NCBI RefSeq assembly: GCF_027627455.1
Contig: NZ_CP115483.1
Coordinates: 4,898,001 to 4,962,000, forward strand
Reading direction: 5' to 3'
Length of the DNA stretch: 64,000 bases
Source: Sphingobacterium sp. SYP-B4668
Lineage (GTDB): Bacteria; Bacteroidota; Bacteroidia; Sphingobacteriales; Sphingobacteriaceae
The notes under the pieces: model-generated
Database searches by the model: none
Told to the model about the DNA's origin: nothing
What the model saw: only the letters and a program-made list of their open reading frames with translations
Part shown: positions 18,329-26,219 of the stretch, one piece after another
Position numbering within the stretch: the stretch's first letter is position 1
How the letters are laid out: the number at the start of each line of letters is the position of its first letter
Position numbers and translations under genes: made by a program

Positions 18329-18802
18329 ATGAATTGGCAAAAATACAATGGCGAGTACATCCGCATTCCCATCATGGAAGCCGTGGAAGAAATCATTAGT
18401 AGAGAGACGCACTTAGGCAATAGACTCAAAGTATACATCGGAACAGACTCTCAGGTCAAGCGAGGAATTATAGATTTTGCAACAGTCATCGTCTTTCTTC
18501 GAGAACACAAAGGTGGCTTTATGTTCATCCACAAAGACAGGCGTAATTACCGGATGGGCATCAAAGAGCGAATGCTACTCGAAGTCCAAAAATCCATCGA
18601 AATCGCCTACCACATCTGTCCCCTCCTAGACCAATACCATGTCGACCTCGAAGTTCACGCCGACATCAACACCAACCCCAACTTCCAATCAAACGTAGCA
18701 CTTAAAGAAGCCATGGGATATATCATGGGAATGGGATTTGTATTCAAAGCCAAGCCCGAATCGTTCGCCAGCACAAACTGCGCGAATAAATTGGTACAAT
18801 AA
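18329..18802 (+). CDS. YkuK-family predicted RNase H-fold protein (DUF458)
   Basis: 157 residues. VYIGTDSQVKRG carries the first acidic residue of an RNase H-like core. DLEVHADINTNPNFQSNVALKEAMGYIMGMG supplies further acidic residues and matches the YkuK/DUF458 family. The function is unknown; a nuclease role is inferred from the fold. The C terminus FKAKPESFASTNCANKLVQ looks complete. No operon partner is evident, although upp lies just upstream on the same strand. Confidence 0.8.
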   Translation: MNWQKYNGEYIRIPIMEAVEEIISRETHLGNRLKVYIGTDSQVKRGIIDFATVIVFLREHKGGFMFIHKDRRNYRMGIKERMLLEVQKSIEIAYHICPLLDQYHVDLEVHADINTNPNFQSNVALKEAMGYIMGMGFVFKAKPESFASTNCANKLVQ

Positions 18803-19023
18803 AGATTAAAAAGAAAAATAATAAAGCTTAGGTTCGAACAAAAGAAAAATCATTCAAACTCAAGAACCTGTAAAAAGAGAACACATTAATAAAAAATACC
18901 GGCACCAAGCACTCCATCAGTTTGCGGATAGATGCTGTAATAAGATTTGCGACAGACTTTTGAACATCTTCTCAGAGAGGATTTTGACTAATCTCGAAAA
19001 CCTCAGTTATGCCCATAATACAA

Positions 19024-19638
19024 CTACATGGACAGCATAGACAATACGCCCTTTACTTTATATATTGCTTGAATGGATGATTTTTTCAGTAAGATATCGT
19101 CAAAATCTTTCGCATTTTTTGCCGCAAGGCGCAAAGTTTCCGAATCATATTCACGAACAAATCGGATAACATTAAATTTTTCGGAAATAATCAAATAGAT
19201 ATCTCCAAAAAGAACAGAATCGACCTCCACTTTGCGTACAAAAACCATACTGCCGTGTGCAATTTCAGGTGACATCGCCTCTCCATTATTCACTACAGCA
19301 AAGTCGCTACCCGACAAAACAGGTATCTCCAATTCGTCCGTGGGAGTAAGGACGCTCAGATCTGCAGGCAAGTCTTCCAAGCCAATCCCATAAAGCGGAA
19401 TTTTCTTTAACAGAGAAGCCGACCGAAGCATATTTCCATTACCCGTAAGTAACCAGCCCTCGTTAATATCGGGGAATCTCTCCGATATAATCGAAGACAG
19501 ATTTTTACTGATGGAATAGTTCCCTTTTTTTATCTGATAAAGACGCTCGGACCGTTTCAGACCAATCTCTTTCGCAAAGGAATTCACATTGAGTCCCAGA
19601 TGTTCAATAATCTGTTCCAATCTTTCCCAACTTGACAT
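19024..19638 (-). CDS. HTH/S24 (CI/LexA-like) regulator lacking the protease nucleophile
   Basis: The N-terminal HTH (MSSWERLEQIIEHLGLN, KEIGLKRSERLYQIKKG) resembles phage-type repressors. A C-terminal S24 fold covers about residues 78-204. In active S24 domains the nucleophilic serine sits in a GDSM motif; here the stretch is NNGEAMSPEI, with Ala121 in the nucleophile position, and the usual catalytic-lysine segment reads FNVIRFVRE. Self-cleavage is therefore unlikely, and the domain probably serves dimerisation or ligand sensing. The ATG at 19638 starts the HTH; the longer frame to 19692 is rejected. It is divergent from the small gene at 19950 and near two palindromic promoters it may control. 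Confidence 0.82.
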   Translation of the reverse strand: MSSWERLEQIIEHLGLNVNSFAKEIGLKRSERLYQIKKGNYSISKNLSSIISERFPDINEGWLLTGNGNMLRSASLLKKIPLYGIGLEDLPADLSVLTPTDELEIPVLSGSDFAVVNNGEAMSPEIAHGSMVFVRKVEVDSVLFGDIYLIISEKFNVIRFVREYDSETLRLAAKNAKDFDDILLKKSSIQAIYKVKGVLSMLSM

Positions 19639-19729
19639 ATATAAAATTACAGTTACTTTAAAAAAAACAATAATACGCAAAAACGACGCCAAACATTAAA
19701 CCTTCCATAATATTTATCGAAATAAAAAA

Positions 19730-19760
19730 TTTGATTATACAATACAATATTGTATTATTG
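19730..19760 (+). promoter_or_regulatory. Promoter with palindromic operator O1 (small-protein gene)
   Basis: TTTG (19730-19733), 19 bases, TATTATTG (19753-19760, one mismatch to TAnnTTTG). The 17-base operator TACAATACAATATTGTA occupies 19738-19754, between the two boxes. A perfect 16-bp palindrome AATACAATATTGTATT covers 19741-19756. The layout is nearly the same as at 20312-20342. It is followed at once by ATTGCAATTTA, which is also found after the second promoter. Confidence 0.65.
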
Positions 19761-19949
19761 CAATTTATTATTTAGATTATTAACATAAGCCGCATACATT
19801 ACCCTACAAAAAATATATGCAATCCACAGAAATAACGAACATGTACCATGAAATCCATAATAACGTACACATATTTCAATACCCAGTAAACGGATAACAT
19901 GATAAATATGCTACAGGCATAAGCCTCCCCTATTACCAATATCTATGTT

Positions 19950-20225
19950 ATGTCAAGAAAAAAAGACACCAAAAAAAACCACGCGACGATAGTGGACAGC
20001 AACCAACAAGATGACCCCTCATATATCACAATGCAGGATGTGATGCAGTTATGTGCATTTTGGAGTCAAACCAATGCTGATATAGTAGACATATTAAAAA
20101 TCAACAACCCCGAGAAAAACATCCAGATAGTTAAGAAAAGTGAAAAAGCAATCTTAGAAATTAAATTCATCAATGAAAATAAAGAGGAAAAAATCTTTCA
20201 AATCGAAATAAAAATATACGAATAA
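19950..20225 (+). CDS. Small protein of unknown function
   Basis: 91 residues, lysine-rich at the N terminus (MSRKKDTKKN), with a central YITMQDVMQLCAFWSQTNADIVDIL and an alternating charged beta-like tail ending IFQIEIKIYE. No signal peptide or membrane segment; not recognised. It lies between the two matching palindromic promoters and is divergent from the S24-type regulator, so it is probably regulated together with the collagen-like gene downstream. The tail loosely resembles that of the 93-residue protein at 24987. Confidence 0.6.
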   Translation: MSRKKDTKKNHATIVDSNQQDDPSYITMQDVMQLCAFWSQTNADIVDILKINNPEKNIQIVKKSEKAILEIKFINENKEEKIFQIEIKIYE

Positions 20226-20311
20226 TACAATACCAAGACCATTTTTTTTAATCCGCAGCCCCCCGTTGCCAGAGAAGAATATAAGTTTCAAAAAAAATAA
20301 ATTAAAAAACA

Positions 20312-20342
20312 TTTGCAAATACAATATTATATTGTACTTTTA
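20312..20342 (+). promoter_or_regulatory. Promoter with palindromic operator O2 (collagen-like lipoprotein gene)
   Basis: TTTG (20312-20315), 19 bases, TACTTTTA (20335-20342). A perfect palindrome TACAATAT-T-ATATTGTA covers 20320-20336, so a bound dimer would block the promoter. By direct comparison 23 of 31 positions match the promoter at 19730. It leaves a leader of about 135 bases before the ATG at 20485, with ATTGCAATTTA at 20351-20361. Confidence 0.7.
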
Positions 20343-20484
20343 CCAAAAATATTGCAATTTAATTGAAGAGTCATTATTAACAACTAAAAAACAGCTTTTA
20401 ACAAAATCATAGTAACACAAAAAACAATTAAAAATCAAAACTGGCAACAGGTTCGGCCATGTCAAAAAAATCATTACGAAAAAT

Positions 20485-23463
20485 ATGAAAGTTAAACATT
20501 TATCCAAAGTAGCCTTGGCACTGGCACTCTCGAGTACGGTAGTATTTGAAGGGTGTAAAAAGTACGACGATGATATCAATCGTCTCGAGAACAGCATCAA
20601 TCAGAACACCTCTGATCTTGCAGGATTAAAAACAAAACTAGATGACCTAGCTAAAAACTATGTCGTTACGGCTGTCACACCTGTGACGGGTGGATTTGAC
20701 ATCACACTAAAAGGTGCAGATGGCAAGACTACTACCTATCCCATCAGAAGTGGAGCAAATGGTACCGATGGTACAAATGGTACAAATGGCAAAGACGGTG
20801 TCGAGGGAAAACCAGGCACAATGTTCCGCATTGTCAACGACATGTGGGAAATCAGTGTTGATGGAGGCAAAACTTACCAATCGACTGGAGCGAAAGCGAA
20901 AGGTGATAAGGGTGACAAAGGTGATCAAGGAACGCCAGGAACTCCAGGTCAAGACGGAGCACCTGGAACGCCAGGTCAAGACGGAGCGCCAGGAACACCT
21001 GGCACCCCAGGAGCGCCAGGTCAAGATGGTGTTGACGGACAACCAGGTAGAGATGGTTCAGTTGTCTCTATTATCGATGTTGCAGGTAAAAAAGTTTGGG
21101 CGATCGATGGTGTAGCAGTAGCTCCACAAGTACTTGCTTATCCTGGTGAAGTGGCAGTAATGGAGGTCAATGACGGATACACCATTGTCATCACAGACAG
21201 CAATGGCCAACCGACTACTGTATTCCTTTCAAAAGAAGCACTTGCAGTATCTAGCTTAGCTTTAGTACCAGCTTTCACTAACAACAATTCTCCTGTTATT
21301 TTCTTCCCGCGTATCGTCAATGACGACGTAAATAGAACGACTTGGATGCAAGGTGAGGCTGAAATTAAGTACAACTTAAATCCATTTGGTGTTGCAACTG
21401 ACAACTATTTAGCGACTGGCCTATTGACGCAAAATGCTGAAAAGATTGTCTTCAGATCTTCTGGCGGATCCGTTTCAAATAGTTTCACGATTACCAATAC
21501 GGCTAAGACATTCGGAGATATCACAGTTAAAGTCAAGCCTGATGGAAATGCGAACTCTATCTTCCCGAAAAACACAGATAACAACGATTTGTTTGTCGCA
21601 TTACAATTAAAAAATACACATGCAAAAGTAGCAGACAACCAAAGATTTGCTGCTTCAGGTTATAATCTTGCCAAAGAAGAGATTGTAGAAGCGGACGAAG
21701 TAACTATCGAAAAAGCAGTGAAGCCAACAACCAAATATGAGTTGGCAGGTGGTGTAACGCCTAATTTCACTGGAGGCGCGTTTGGAGAGGGTGCTGCAAG
21801 CAATCAAGCAACATCTATTTCTGCAACAAATGCTGCTGCAAAAACTGCTGCCCATTACACATTGCACGTATTCAACAATGCCGAGAACAACATCGACGGA
21901 CGCACCACATACGTTGGAGCTGTTGATTTAGAGAAAGATTTACGTGGTTTCTTCGCTCGTACGCAGGTAGGCAACAAAATTGTATCCATGGATGACCACG
22001 GATTAGCTGGTTATGACTTGCGTTTTGCACTTGCCAACCCTAGCACTACTGAAGCCAACTGGCTAAAAGTAGATGCAGCTACAGGAAAGATTACGGTAAG
22101 AGAATCTACGCCTGGCGTTTACAACACTGCGGCTCTTAACAACCATACTATCGTAGAGGTAAAACTATACGCGTCAGCAACTAGCACACAAGCTATAGCA
22201 ACCCGTTATGTGAAAGTTGACTATACGCAGACAGCACCTACGCCTATTAGTTTATCTGGCGTGATCAACCACGATGTAGTTTCAACTGCTTCAGTTACCA
22301 AGGACATCGTATGGCCTAATCCGTTATCTTCTATGGACGTAGCGTACAGCACAACTGGAAAATCTGCTGCTGACTTCCATACAACCTATACATTTGTACC
22401 GGGCGGTCTACCAGCAGGATTCACATTCCATGCAGACATGAACTCCAATGTACAAGCTACGACTAGAAAAGTGAACATTGCCAACACAGTAATGCCTGGT
22501 ACCTACACGTTGACAGGTCAATACATTTCGTCTGTATCTACTGATCCAGTTGTCAATGTATCCATCACAGTAACAGTTGCAGGTACAATGATTGACAAGT
22601 TGAACAAAGACCTACCGTTCTGGGATAATTCACAAACTTTCGGTATTATCAACGGTAGAAACATTGGCGGTAACAACTGGCAGCTATATGCTAACCTGTG
22701 GGATTACTGGACCATTCAATCTGTATCAGGAGCAAACAAACCAACAACTACGTTTGAATACAGCATCAACAACGTAACATATCCTGGAATCTCGATTGTA
22801 AACGGTACTAGCCATACTACTGCTGAAGTACAACTTGATGCGACTAACTCCGCAGCTAGAGACAGGGTAAACAATGGAAATGTTGTTTTGACTGTAACCA
22901 CCAAGGTGAACGGCGCCGTTTACGAAGTGAAGAATTTCGACGTGAAATTTGTGAATCCGGTAAAACCAATCGTTCTTCGTGCCCCTTATAGAGAAATGAC
23001 AGACAAAGAAAACTCTGGATCGAATACGTCTACCTTTGACCTTCGTAGAGCCATCGAAGTTAGCAACTTCAATAATGACATTATCTACAGATTCAATGGC
23101 ATTGCTGCTACAGGAACCGAGAATGATGGCACATTGAAAGCAAATTACGGTATTAGCCTCACAACTAATGGCATTGCAGCGACGTTCTCCGGAACACCTT
23201 ATCGCTTGACAGCTAGCAGCTTCGTAGGTGCGTATGCAGGAGTAGTCACAAGCACAAGTGGCACACCGCTAACCCTTCAAAGTGGAGCAACAGCGACTGT
23301 CAATGGAGACAACGCCGTATGGACAAACAATGGTGCAAACTTGCAACAACCTATCACACTTGTTTACAAAGTGAAGGTACATAACAAGTGGAACCTAGGA
23401 CAAGCTCCAACAATAGGAGAAGTTGAAAAACTAGTCTACATTGTAGTAAATCCAAACAACTAA
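20485..23463 (+). CDS. Large collagen-like surface lipoprotein
   Basis: 992 residues. The lipoprotein signal ends FEGC (Cys24). A short coiled-coil-like segment follows (DDDINRLENSINQNTSDL), and then a DUF4988-like piece (VTPVTGGFDITLKGADGKT). A first run of 7 Gly-X-Y triplets is interrupted by about 29 residues (MWEISVDGGKTYQS) before a second run of 17 triplets. The long remainder (about 200-992) is beta-rich, threonine/asparagine-rich and repetitive in character, like surface adhesins. Probably an outer-membrane anchored stalk protein that trimerises through the collagen part; this is inference. It ends at a strong terminator. Confidence 0.85.
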   Translation: MKVKHLSKVALALALSSTVVFEGCKKYDDDINRLENSINQNTSDLAGLKTKLDDLAKNYVVTAVTPVTGGFDITLKGADGKTTTYPIRSGANGTDGTNGTNGKDGVEGKPGTMFRIVNDMWEISVDGGKTYQSTGAKAKGDKGDKGDQGTPGTPGQDGAPGTPGQDGAPGTPGTPGAPGQDGVDGQPGRDGSVVSIIDVAGKKVWAIDGVAVAPQVLAYPGEVAVMEVNDGYTIVITDSNGQPTTVFLSKEALAVSSLALVPAFTNNNSPVIFFPRIVNDDVNRTTWMQGEAEIKYNLNPFGVATDNYLATGLLTQNAEKIVFRSSGGSVSNSFTITNTAKTFGDITVKVKPDGNANSIFPKNTDNNDLFVALQLKNTHAKVADNQRFAASGYNLAKEEIVEADEVTIEKAVKPTTKYELAGGVTPNFTGGAFGEGAASNQATSISATNAAAKTAAHYTLHVFNNAENNIDGRTTYVGAVDLEKDLRGFFARTQVGNKIVSMDDHGLAGYDLRFALANPSTTEANWLKVDAATGKITVRESTPGVYNTAALNNHTIVEVKLYASATSTQAIATRYVKVDYTQTAPTPISLSGVINHDVVSTASVTKDIVWPNPLSSMDVAYSTTGKSAADFHTTYTFVPGGLPAGFTFHADMNSNVQATTRKVNIANTVMPGTYTLTGQYISSVSTDPVVNVSITVTVAGTMIDKLNKDLPFWDNSQTFGIINGRNIGGNNWQLYANLWDYWTIQSVSGANKPTTTFEYSINNVTYPGISIVNGTSHTTAEVQLDATNSAARDRVNNGNVVLTVTTKVNGAVYEVKNFDVKFVNPVKPIVLRAPYREMTDKENSGSNTSTFDLRRAIEVSNFNNDIIYRFNGIAATGTENDGTLKANYGISLTTNGIAATFSGTPYRLTASSFVGAYAGVVTSTSGTPLTLQSGATATVNGDNAVWTNNGANLQQPITLVYKVKVHNKWNLGQAPTIGEVEKLVYIVVNPNN
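20752..20814 (+). repeat. Collagen-like Gly-X-Y run 1 (7 triplets)
   Basis: Encodes GAN GTD GTN GTN GKD GVE GKP within the large lipoprotein; the DNA contains tandem near-copies of GGTACAAAT. Confidence 0.9.
20902..21054 (+). repeat. Collagen-like Gly-X-Y run 2 (17 triplets)
   Basis: Encodes 17 uninterrupted triplets from GDK to GRD, including a near-exact tandem copy of the nine-residue unit GQDGAPGTP. Such internally repeated DNA can expand or contract by slippage. Confidence 0.95.
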
Positions 23464-23489
23464 GAACTAACACACCCAGTTCGAAGTAT

Positions 23490-23517
23490 GAAGGTGGCTC
23501 CGGCCACCTTCTTTTTT
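23490..23517 (+). terminator. Terminator after the collagen-like gene
   Basis: GAAGGTGGC pairs with GCCACCTTC around a TCCG loop, followed by six Ts; a strong intrinsic terminator. Confidence 0.9.
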
Positions 23518-23571
23518 CTCCAATTTTTAACATTGACCAACCACCTCAAATTTTATAAACCTTTTATCAAC

Positions 23572-23673
23572 ATGGAATTATTAAAAACAACCTTATATTT
23601 GCTGATTGCCATCATACTTTTTATAGCAACTGTAGTTGTCAAATATAAGCTCAACAAAAAAGATTTCCATTAA
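23572..23673 (+). CDS. Tiny single-pass membrane peptide (33 aa)
   Basis: MELLKTTLYLLIAIILFIAT followed by VVVKYKLNKKDFH: one hydrophobic helix and a positively charged tail, consistent with N-out/C-in insertion. The frame is open back to 23488, but that stretch lies in the terminator, so the ATG at 23572 is preferred. It sits 38 bases before the clostripain gene and may share its transcript. Function unknown; at this size it could be non-coding, but the composition is convincing. Confidence 0.45.
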   Translation: MELLKTTLYLLIAIILFIATVVVKYKLNKKDFH

Positions 23674-23711
23674 CCAGGCAATCCTTAACATTAACCTTTT
23701 GAACCACGGCC

Positions 23712-24848
23712 ATGAGATTCCTATCCATCATATCTACCCTCGCGATACTTCTACTAGGCTTGCAGTCCTGTAAAAAAGAATTACCCACACACCCTGAAGA
23801 ACAGCCTAAATTTAGAACTGTAATTGCTTACCTCGCGGCAAACAACAGTCTAATCAACGAGGCCTACGAAAATATCAATCAAATGGAAGCCGCCATCGGA
23901 AATGTTGACGGCGACCTGATTGTATACGCCCGTCTCCAAGGCACCAACCCAGCACTTTACAGGATAACACCCGATCAAACCCCTGATATTCGTAGCCAGA
24001 AAATCAAAGAGTACGCTCCTCATAATTCTTCTGACCCCACCGTCATGAAGCAAGTGATAGCAGACATTCAAGCCGCATACCCCGCACAGACCTACGGACT
24101 CATCCTCTGGTCACACGCTACAGGATGGATACCCCCTAACCATGGAGGTGTCAAAGTCAAGTCATTTGGCGACGATAATGGGAGCACAATGGACATCAAG
24201 CACCTCAAACAAGCCCTACCAGACAATCTCGATTTCATCATGTTCGACGCCTGTTCCATGGCCAGTGTAGAGGTCCTCTATGAAATAAAAGAAAAAGCAA
24301 AATACTTTATATCTTCACCTGGAGAAGTAATCTCCAATGGCATGCCATATAACAAGATAACCAATGACCTTTTCCACATATCGCCTGAAAGCTATCAGAT
24401 GATTGCTCAAAAATATTATGAACACTACAATAGTAAGAGCGGACTATTCAGGTCGGCGACCATATCCATAATAGACGGCCTACAATTAGCCACACTAGCA
24501 ACAACTTCCCAGCAACTCCTGAAAGCTTATTCGTCACCCTTCCCAAACTTACAACGCAATAACATTCAACGTATGGATTTTGACAGGATAGGCAATCCAT
24601 TGATTGCATTTGACTTTGAAGACTTCTTCTTTCAAAATTTTGGTCCTGTCATTACCCAACCCCTATCTCAGCAGCTCGCTCGCACTGTAATTTTCAAAGC
24701 AAACACTCCTTCATTCAATGGTTACGAGATCAAGAAAAATGGAGGGTTGACCTGCTACATCCCACATCCAGACAATGACGGGCCCCTACACGATTACTAC
24801 CGTACTTTACAATGGTATAGCGCCAGTGGGTTTGATCGCTTATTTTAA
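23712..24848 (+). CDS. Clostripain-family (C11) cysteine peptidase lipoprotein
   Basis: 378 residues. The lipoprotein signal ends LQSC (Cys20). The caspase-like C11 core shows the catalytic His135 in LWSHATGW and Cys181 in FDACSMASVEV, both in the expected contexts (hydrophobic strand then His; D-A-C-S-M). C11 enzymes cleave after Arg or Lys and often self-activate. As a lipoprotein it should act at the outer membrane or in the periplasm. It follows the collagen-like lipoprotein and the tiny membrane peptide on the same strand; processing of the neighbour protein is possible but unproven. Confidence 0.85.
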   Translation: MRFLSIISTLAILLLGLQSCKKELPTHPEEQPKFRTVIAYLAANNSLINEAYENINQMEAAIGNVDGDLIVYARLQGTNPALYRITPDQTPDIRSQKIKEYAPHNSSDPTVMKQVIADIQAAYPAQTYGLILWSHATGWIPPNHGGVKVKSFGDDNGSTMDIKHLKQALPDNLDFIMFDACSMASVEVLYEIKEKAKYFISSPGEVISNGMPYNKITNDLFHISPESYQMIAQKYYEHYNSKSGLFRSATISIIDGLQLATLATTSQQLLKAYSSPFPNLQRNNIQRMDFDRIGNPLIAFDFEDFFFQNFGPVITQPLSQQLARTVIFKANTPSFNGYEIKKNGGLTCYIPHPDNDGPLHDYYRTLQWYSASGFDRLF

Positions 24849-24986
24849 CACAAAATACCCAACAAGCCCAATGACAATTAATTAAAAAATACTCATAATT
24901 AGGTATATTTTACTTGATATTGAATGACTACTTTTGTTACTAGGAGAGCATAAAAAGAATAAGCCAATTATTTTTGACATACATCT

Positions 24987-25268
24987 ATGAAAAAGCAAAT
25001 AAGTTATTTAGACGAGGATAGCTACATTTTCAACAGCTATTTGACACATAAAGATTATGGATCAGCCAACACTTCAAAGTGGCAACTCATCCTGAATACA
25101 CCATCCATCAGAAAGAAGCTCAAAAAACTAGCCATCTGTGCCAACAAGTCATTATCACTGTCCGAAATGTCTCAGCATCCATTATTGGTTCCAAAAGAAA
25201 TAGATCGGTTTACATTGACAACCAAGGAAATCAGTAACACCATCATTGAACTCAAGATTTACACCTAG
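24987..25268 (+). CDS. Small protein of unknown function
   Basis: 93 residues without signal or membrane segment: MKKQISYLDEDSYIFNSYL, a basic middle (SIRKKLKKLAICANKS) and a tail ending TIIELKIYT. I do not recognise it. A TACTTTTG box at 24929-24936 matches TAnnTTTG and could be its -7 element, although no -33 TTTG is at the right spacing. It is the last gene of the accessory-looking stretch starting at 19 kb. Confidence 0.55.
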   Translation: MKKQISYLDEDSYIFNSYLTHKDYGSANTSKWQLILNTPSIRKKLKKLAICANKSLSLSEMSQHPLLVPKEIDRFTLTTKEISNTIIELKIYT

Positions 25269-25421
25269 ATCTAGACGTATGGCCTCCAACCCATTCCCCT
25301 TGCTCTGATTGACAGTCTCCTTAACTAGGTTCATTTTTTTATTCAGTACCCTTCAAAGACGAAAGATTTCGCCTAACAGCGGACTAAGTTTGTATCTTTA
25401 GATTCGCAAATACAAAGACTT

Positions 25422-25508
25422 ATGTCAGCTCCTACTCAACAGATGCCACAACAAACAGCCCAAACCTCCCTACTGGAACGGCCAGTAGCCATCTCTGGCG
25501 CTCCATAG
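25422..25508 (+). CDS. Possible 28-residue ORF before the NadR-like gene
   Basis: ATG to TAG encodes 28 residues beginning MSAPTQQMPQQTAQTS. A TATCTTTA box at 25393-25400 lies 21 bases upstream, as for a real gene. It could be a small peptide, a leader or the remnant start of a deleted gene. No homolog is recognised; low confidence. Confidence 0.25.
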   Translation: MSAPTQQMPQQTAQTSLLERPVAISGAP

Positions 25509-25530
25509 GTACATTTTTCCATCAATTTAA

Positions 25531-25562
25531 TTGATAATCCTCTCCCCAGATACATATCTTTA
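25531..25562 (+). promoter_or_regulatory. Promoter of the NadR-like kinase gene
   Basis: TTG (25531-25533), a 21-base spacer and TATCTTTA (25555-25562), close to the Bacteroidota consensus. The ATG at 25572 is only 9 bases further on, so the message would be almost leaderless. Confidence 0.5.
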
Positions 25563-25571
25563 TAGCCATAT

Positions 25572-26135
25572 ATGTTTGCAACACATCCAGACCTCCTAAA
25601 AATAGCTGTTGTTGGGCCCGAGTCAACAGGAAAATCCACAATCGCACAAGCACTTGCGGCGCATTTCAGAACCATCTGTGTCCCTGAATATGCACGAGAA
25701 TATTGCAAACACTTGCATAACGCATATACATTGCAAGACGAAATCAACATGTACTACGGGCAGGTTGCATTAGAAAACAGTTTGATTCCACTTGCCCAGC
25801 AGAATCTATGCTTCTGTGACACTACTATATTGACTGTTAAGATTTGGTGCGATTACCTTTTTGGAGATACACCAGTACACGTCAAGAACGAAATATGCAA
25901 AAGACCATACGACCTATACCTGTTGATGGACATTGATCTCCCTTGGCAAGACGACCCCTTAAGGGACTTCCCAAATCAGCGAGATCATTTTCTACAAGTA
26001 TGGAAAAATGAGCTGCATGCTTTAAACGCCAAATACACCGTCATCTCTGGTTTAGGGAATGACCGTTTTCAAAATGCCTTATCTGCAGTACACACGCTAT
26101 TATCAGACGCTGATTGGTCGGGCAAACAGAGCTAA
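25572..26135 (+). CDS. NadR-type P-loop kinase (predicted nicotinamide riboside kinase)
   Basis: 187 residues with a P-loop GPESTGKS at 15-22. VPEYAREYCKHL and LCFCDTTILTVKIWCDYLFG match the NadR C-terminal kinase domain, which phosphorylates nicotinamide riboside to NMN for NAD salvage. There is no adenylyltransferase domain. In many Bacteroidota such kinases sit next to pnuC, but no transporter is seen here. It ends before a very strong terminator shared with convergent ahcY. Confidence 0.8.
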   Translation: MFATHPDLLKIAVVGPESTGKSTIAQALAAHFRTICVPEYAREYCKHLHNAYTLQDEINMYYGQVALENSLIPLAQQNLCFCDTTILTVKIWCDYLFGDTPVHVKNEICKRPYDLYLLMDIDLPWQDDPLRDFPNQRDHFLQVWKNELHALNAKYTVISGLGNDRFQNALSAVHTLLSDADWSGKQS

Positions 26136-26148
26136 AATCTATCATAAA

Positions 26149-26203
26149 AAACAAAAGGAGTAAAGTTTAACACAGTCGTCGTTAAACTTTACTCCTTTTG
26201 TTT
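26149..26203. terminator. Bidirectional terminator, 23-bp stem
   Basis: Bases 26149-26171 pair perfectly with 26181-26203 around a 9-base loop, with A and T tracts at the ends, between the convergent NadR-like gene and ahcY. Confidence 0.9.
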
Positions 26204-26219
26204 CAAATAAAAATATTAT

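Noticed and set aside
18809..19023. Possible small RNA between the YkuK-like gene and the S24 regulator
   Set aside because: No clear promoter, stable fold or terminator could be read; left unassigned.
19738..20336. An invertible segment (phase-variable promoter) between the two palindromes
   Set aside because: The two sites are regulator-sized, differ in sequence, keep the same orientation relative to their promoters, and no invertase gene is nearby. An operator explanation is simpler.
20707..21115. Long antisense and alternate-frame ORFs over the collagen repeats
   Set aside because: The Gly-X-Y repeat removes stops in other frames; this is a known side effect of repeat composition.
19024..25268. 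Prophage remnant
   Set aside because: Apart from the CI/LexA-like regulator there is no integrase, structural or lysis gene and no flanking att-like repeat seen.
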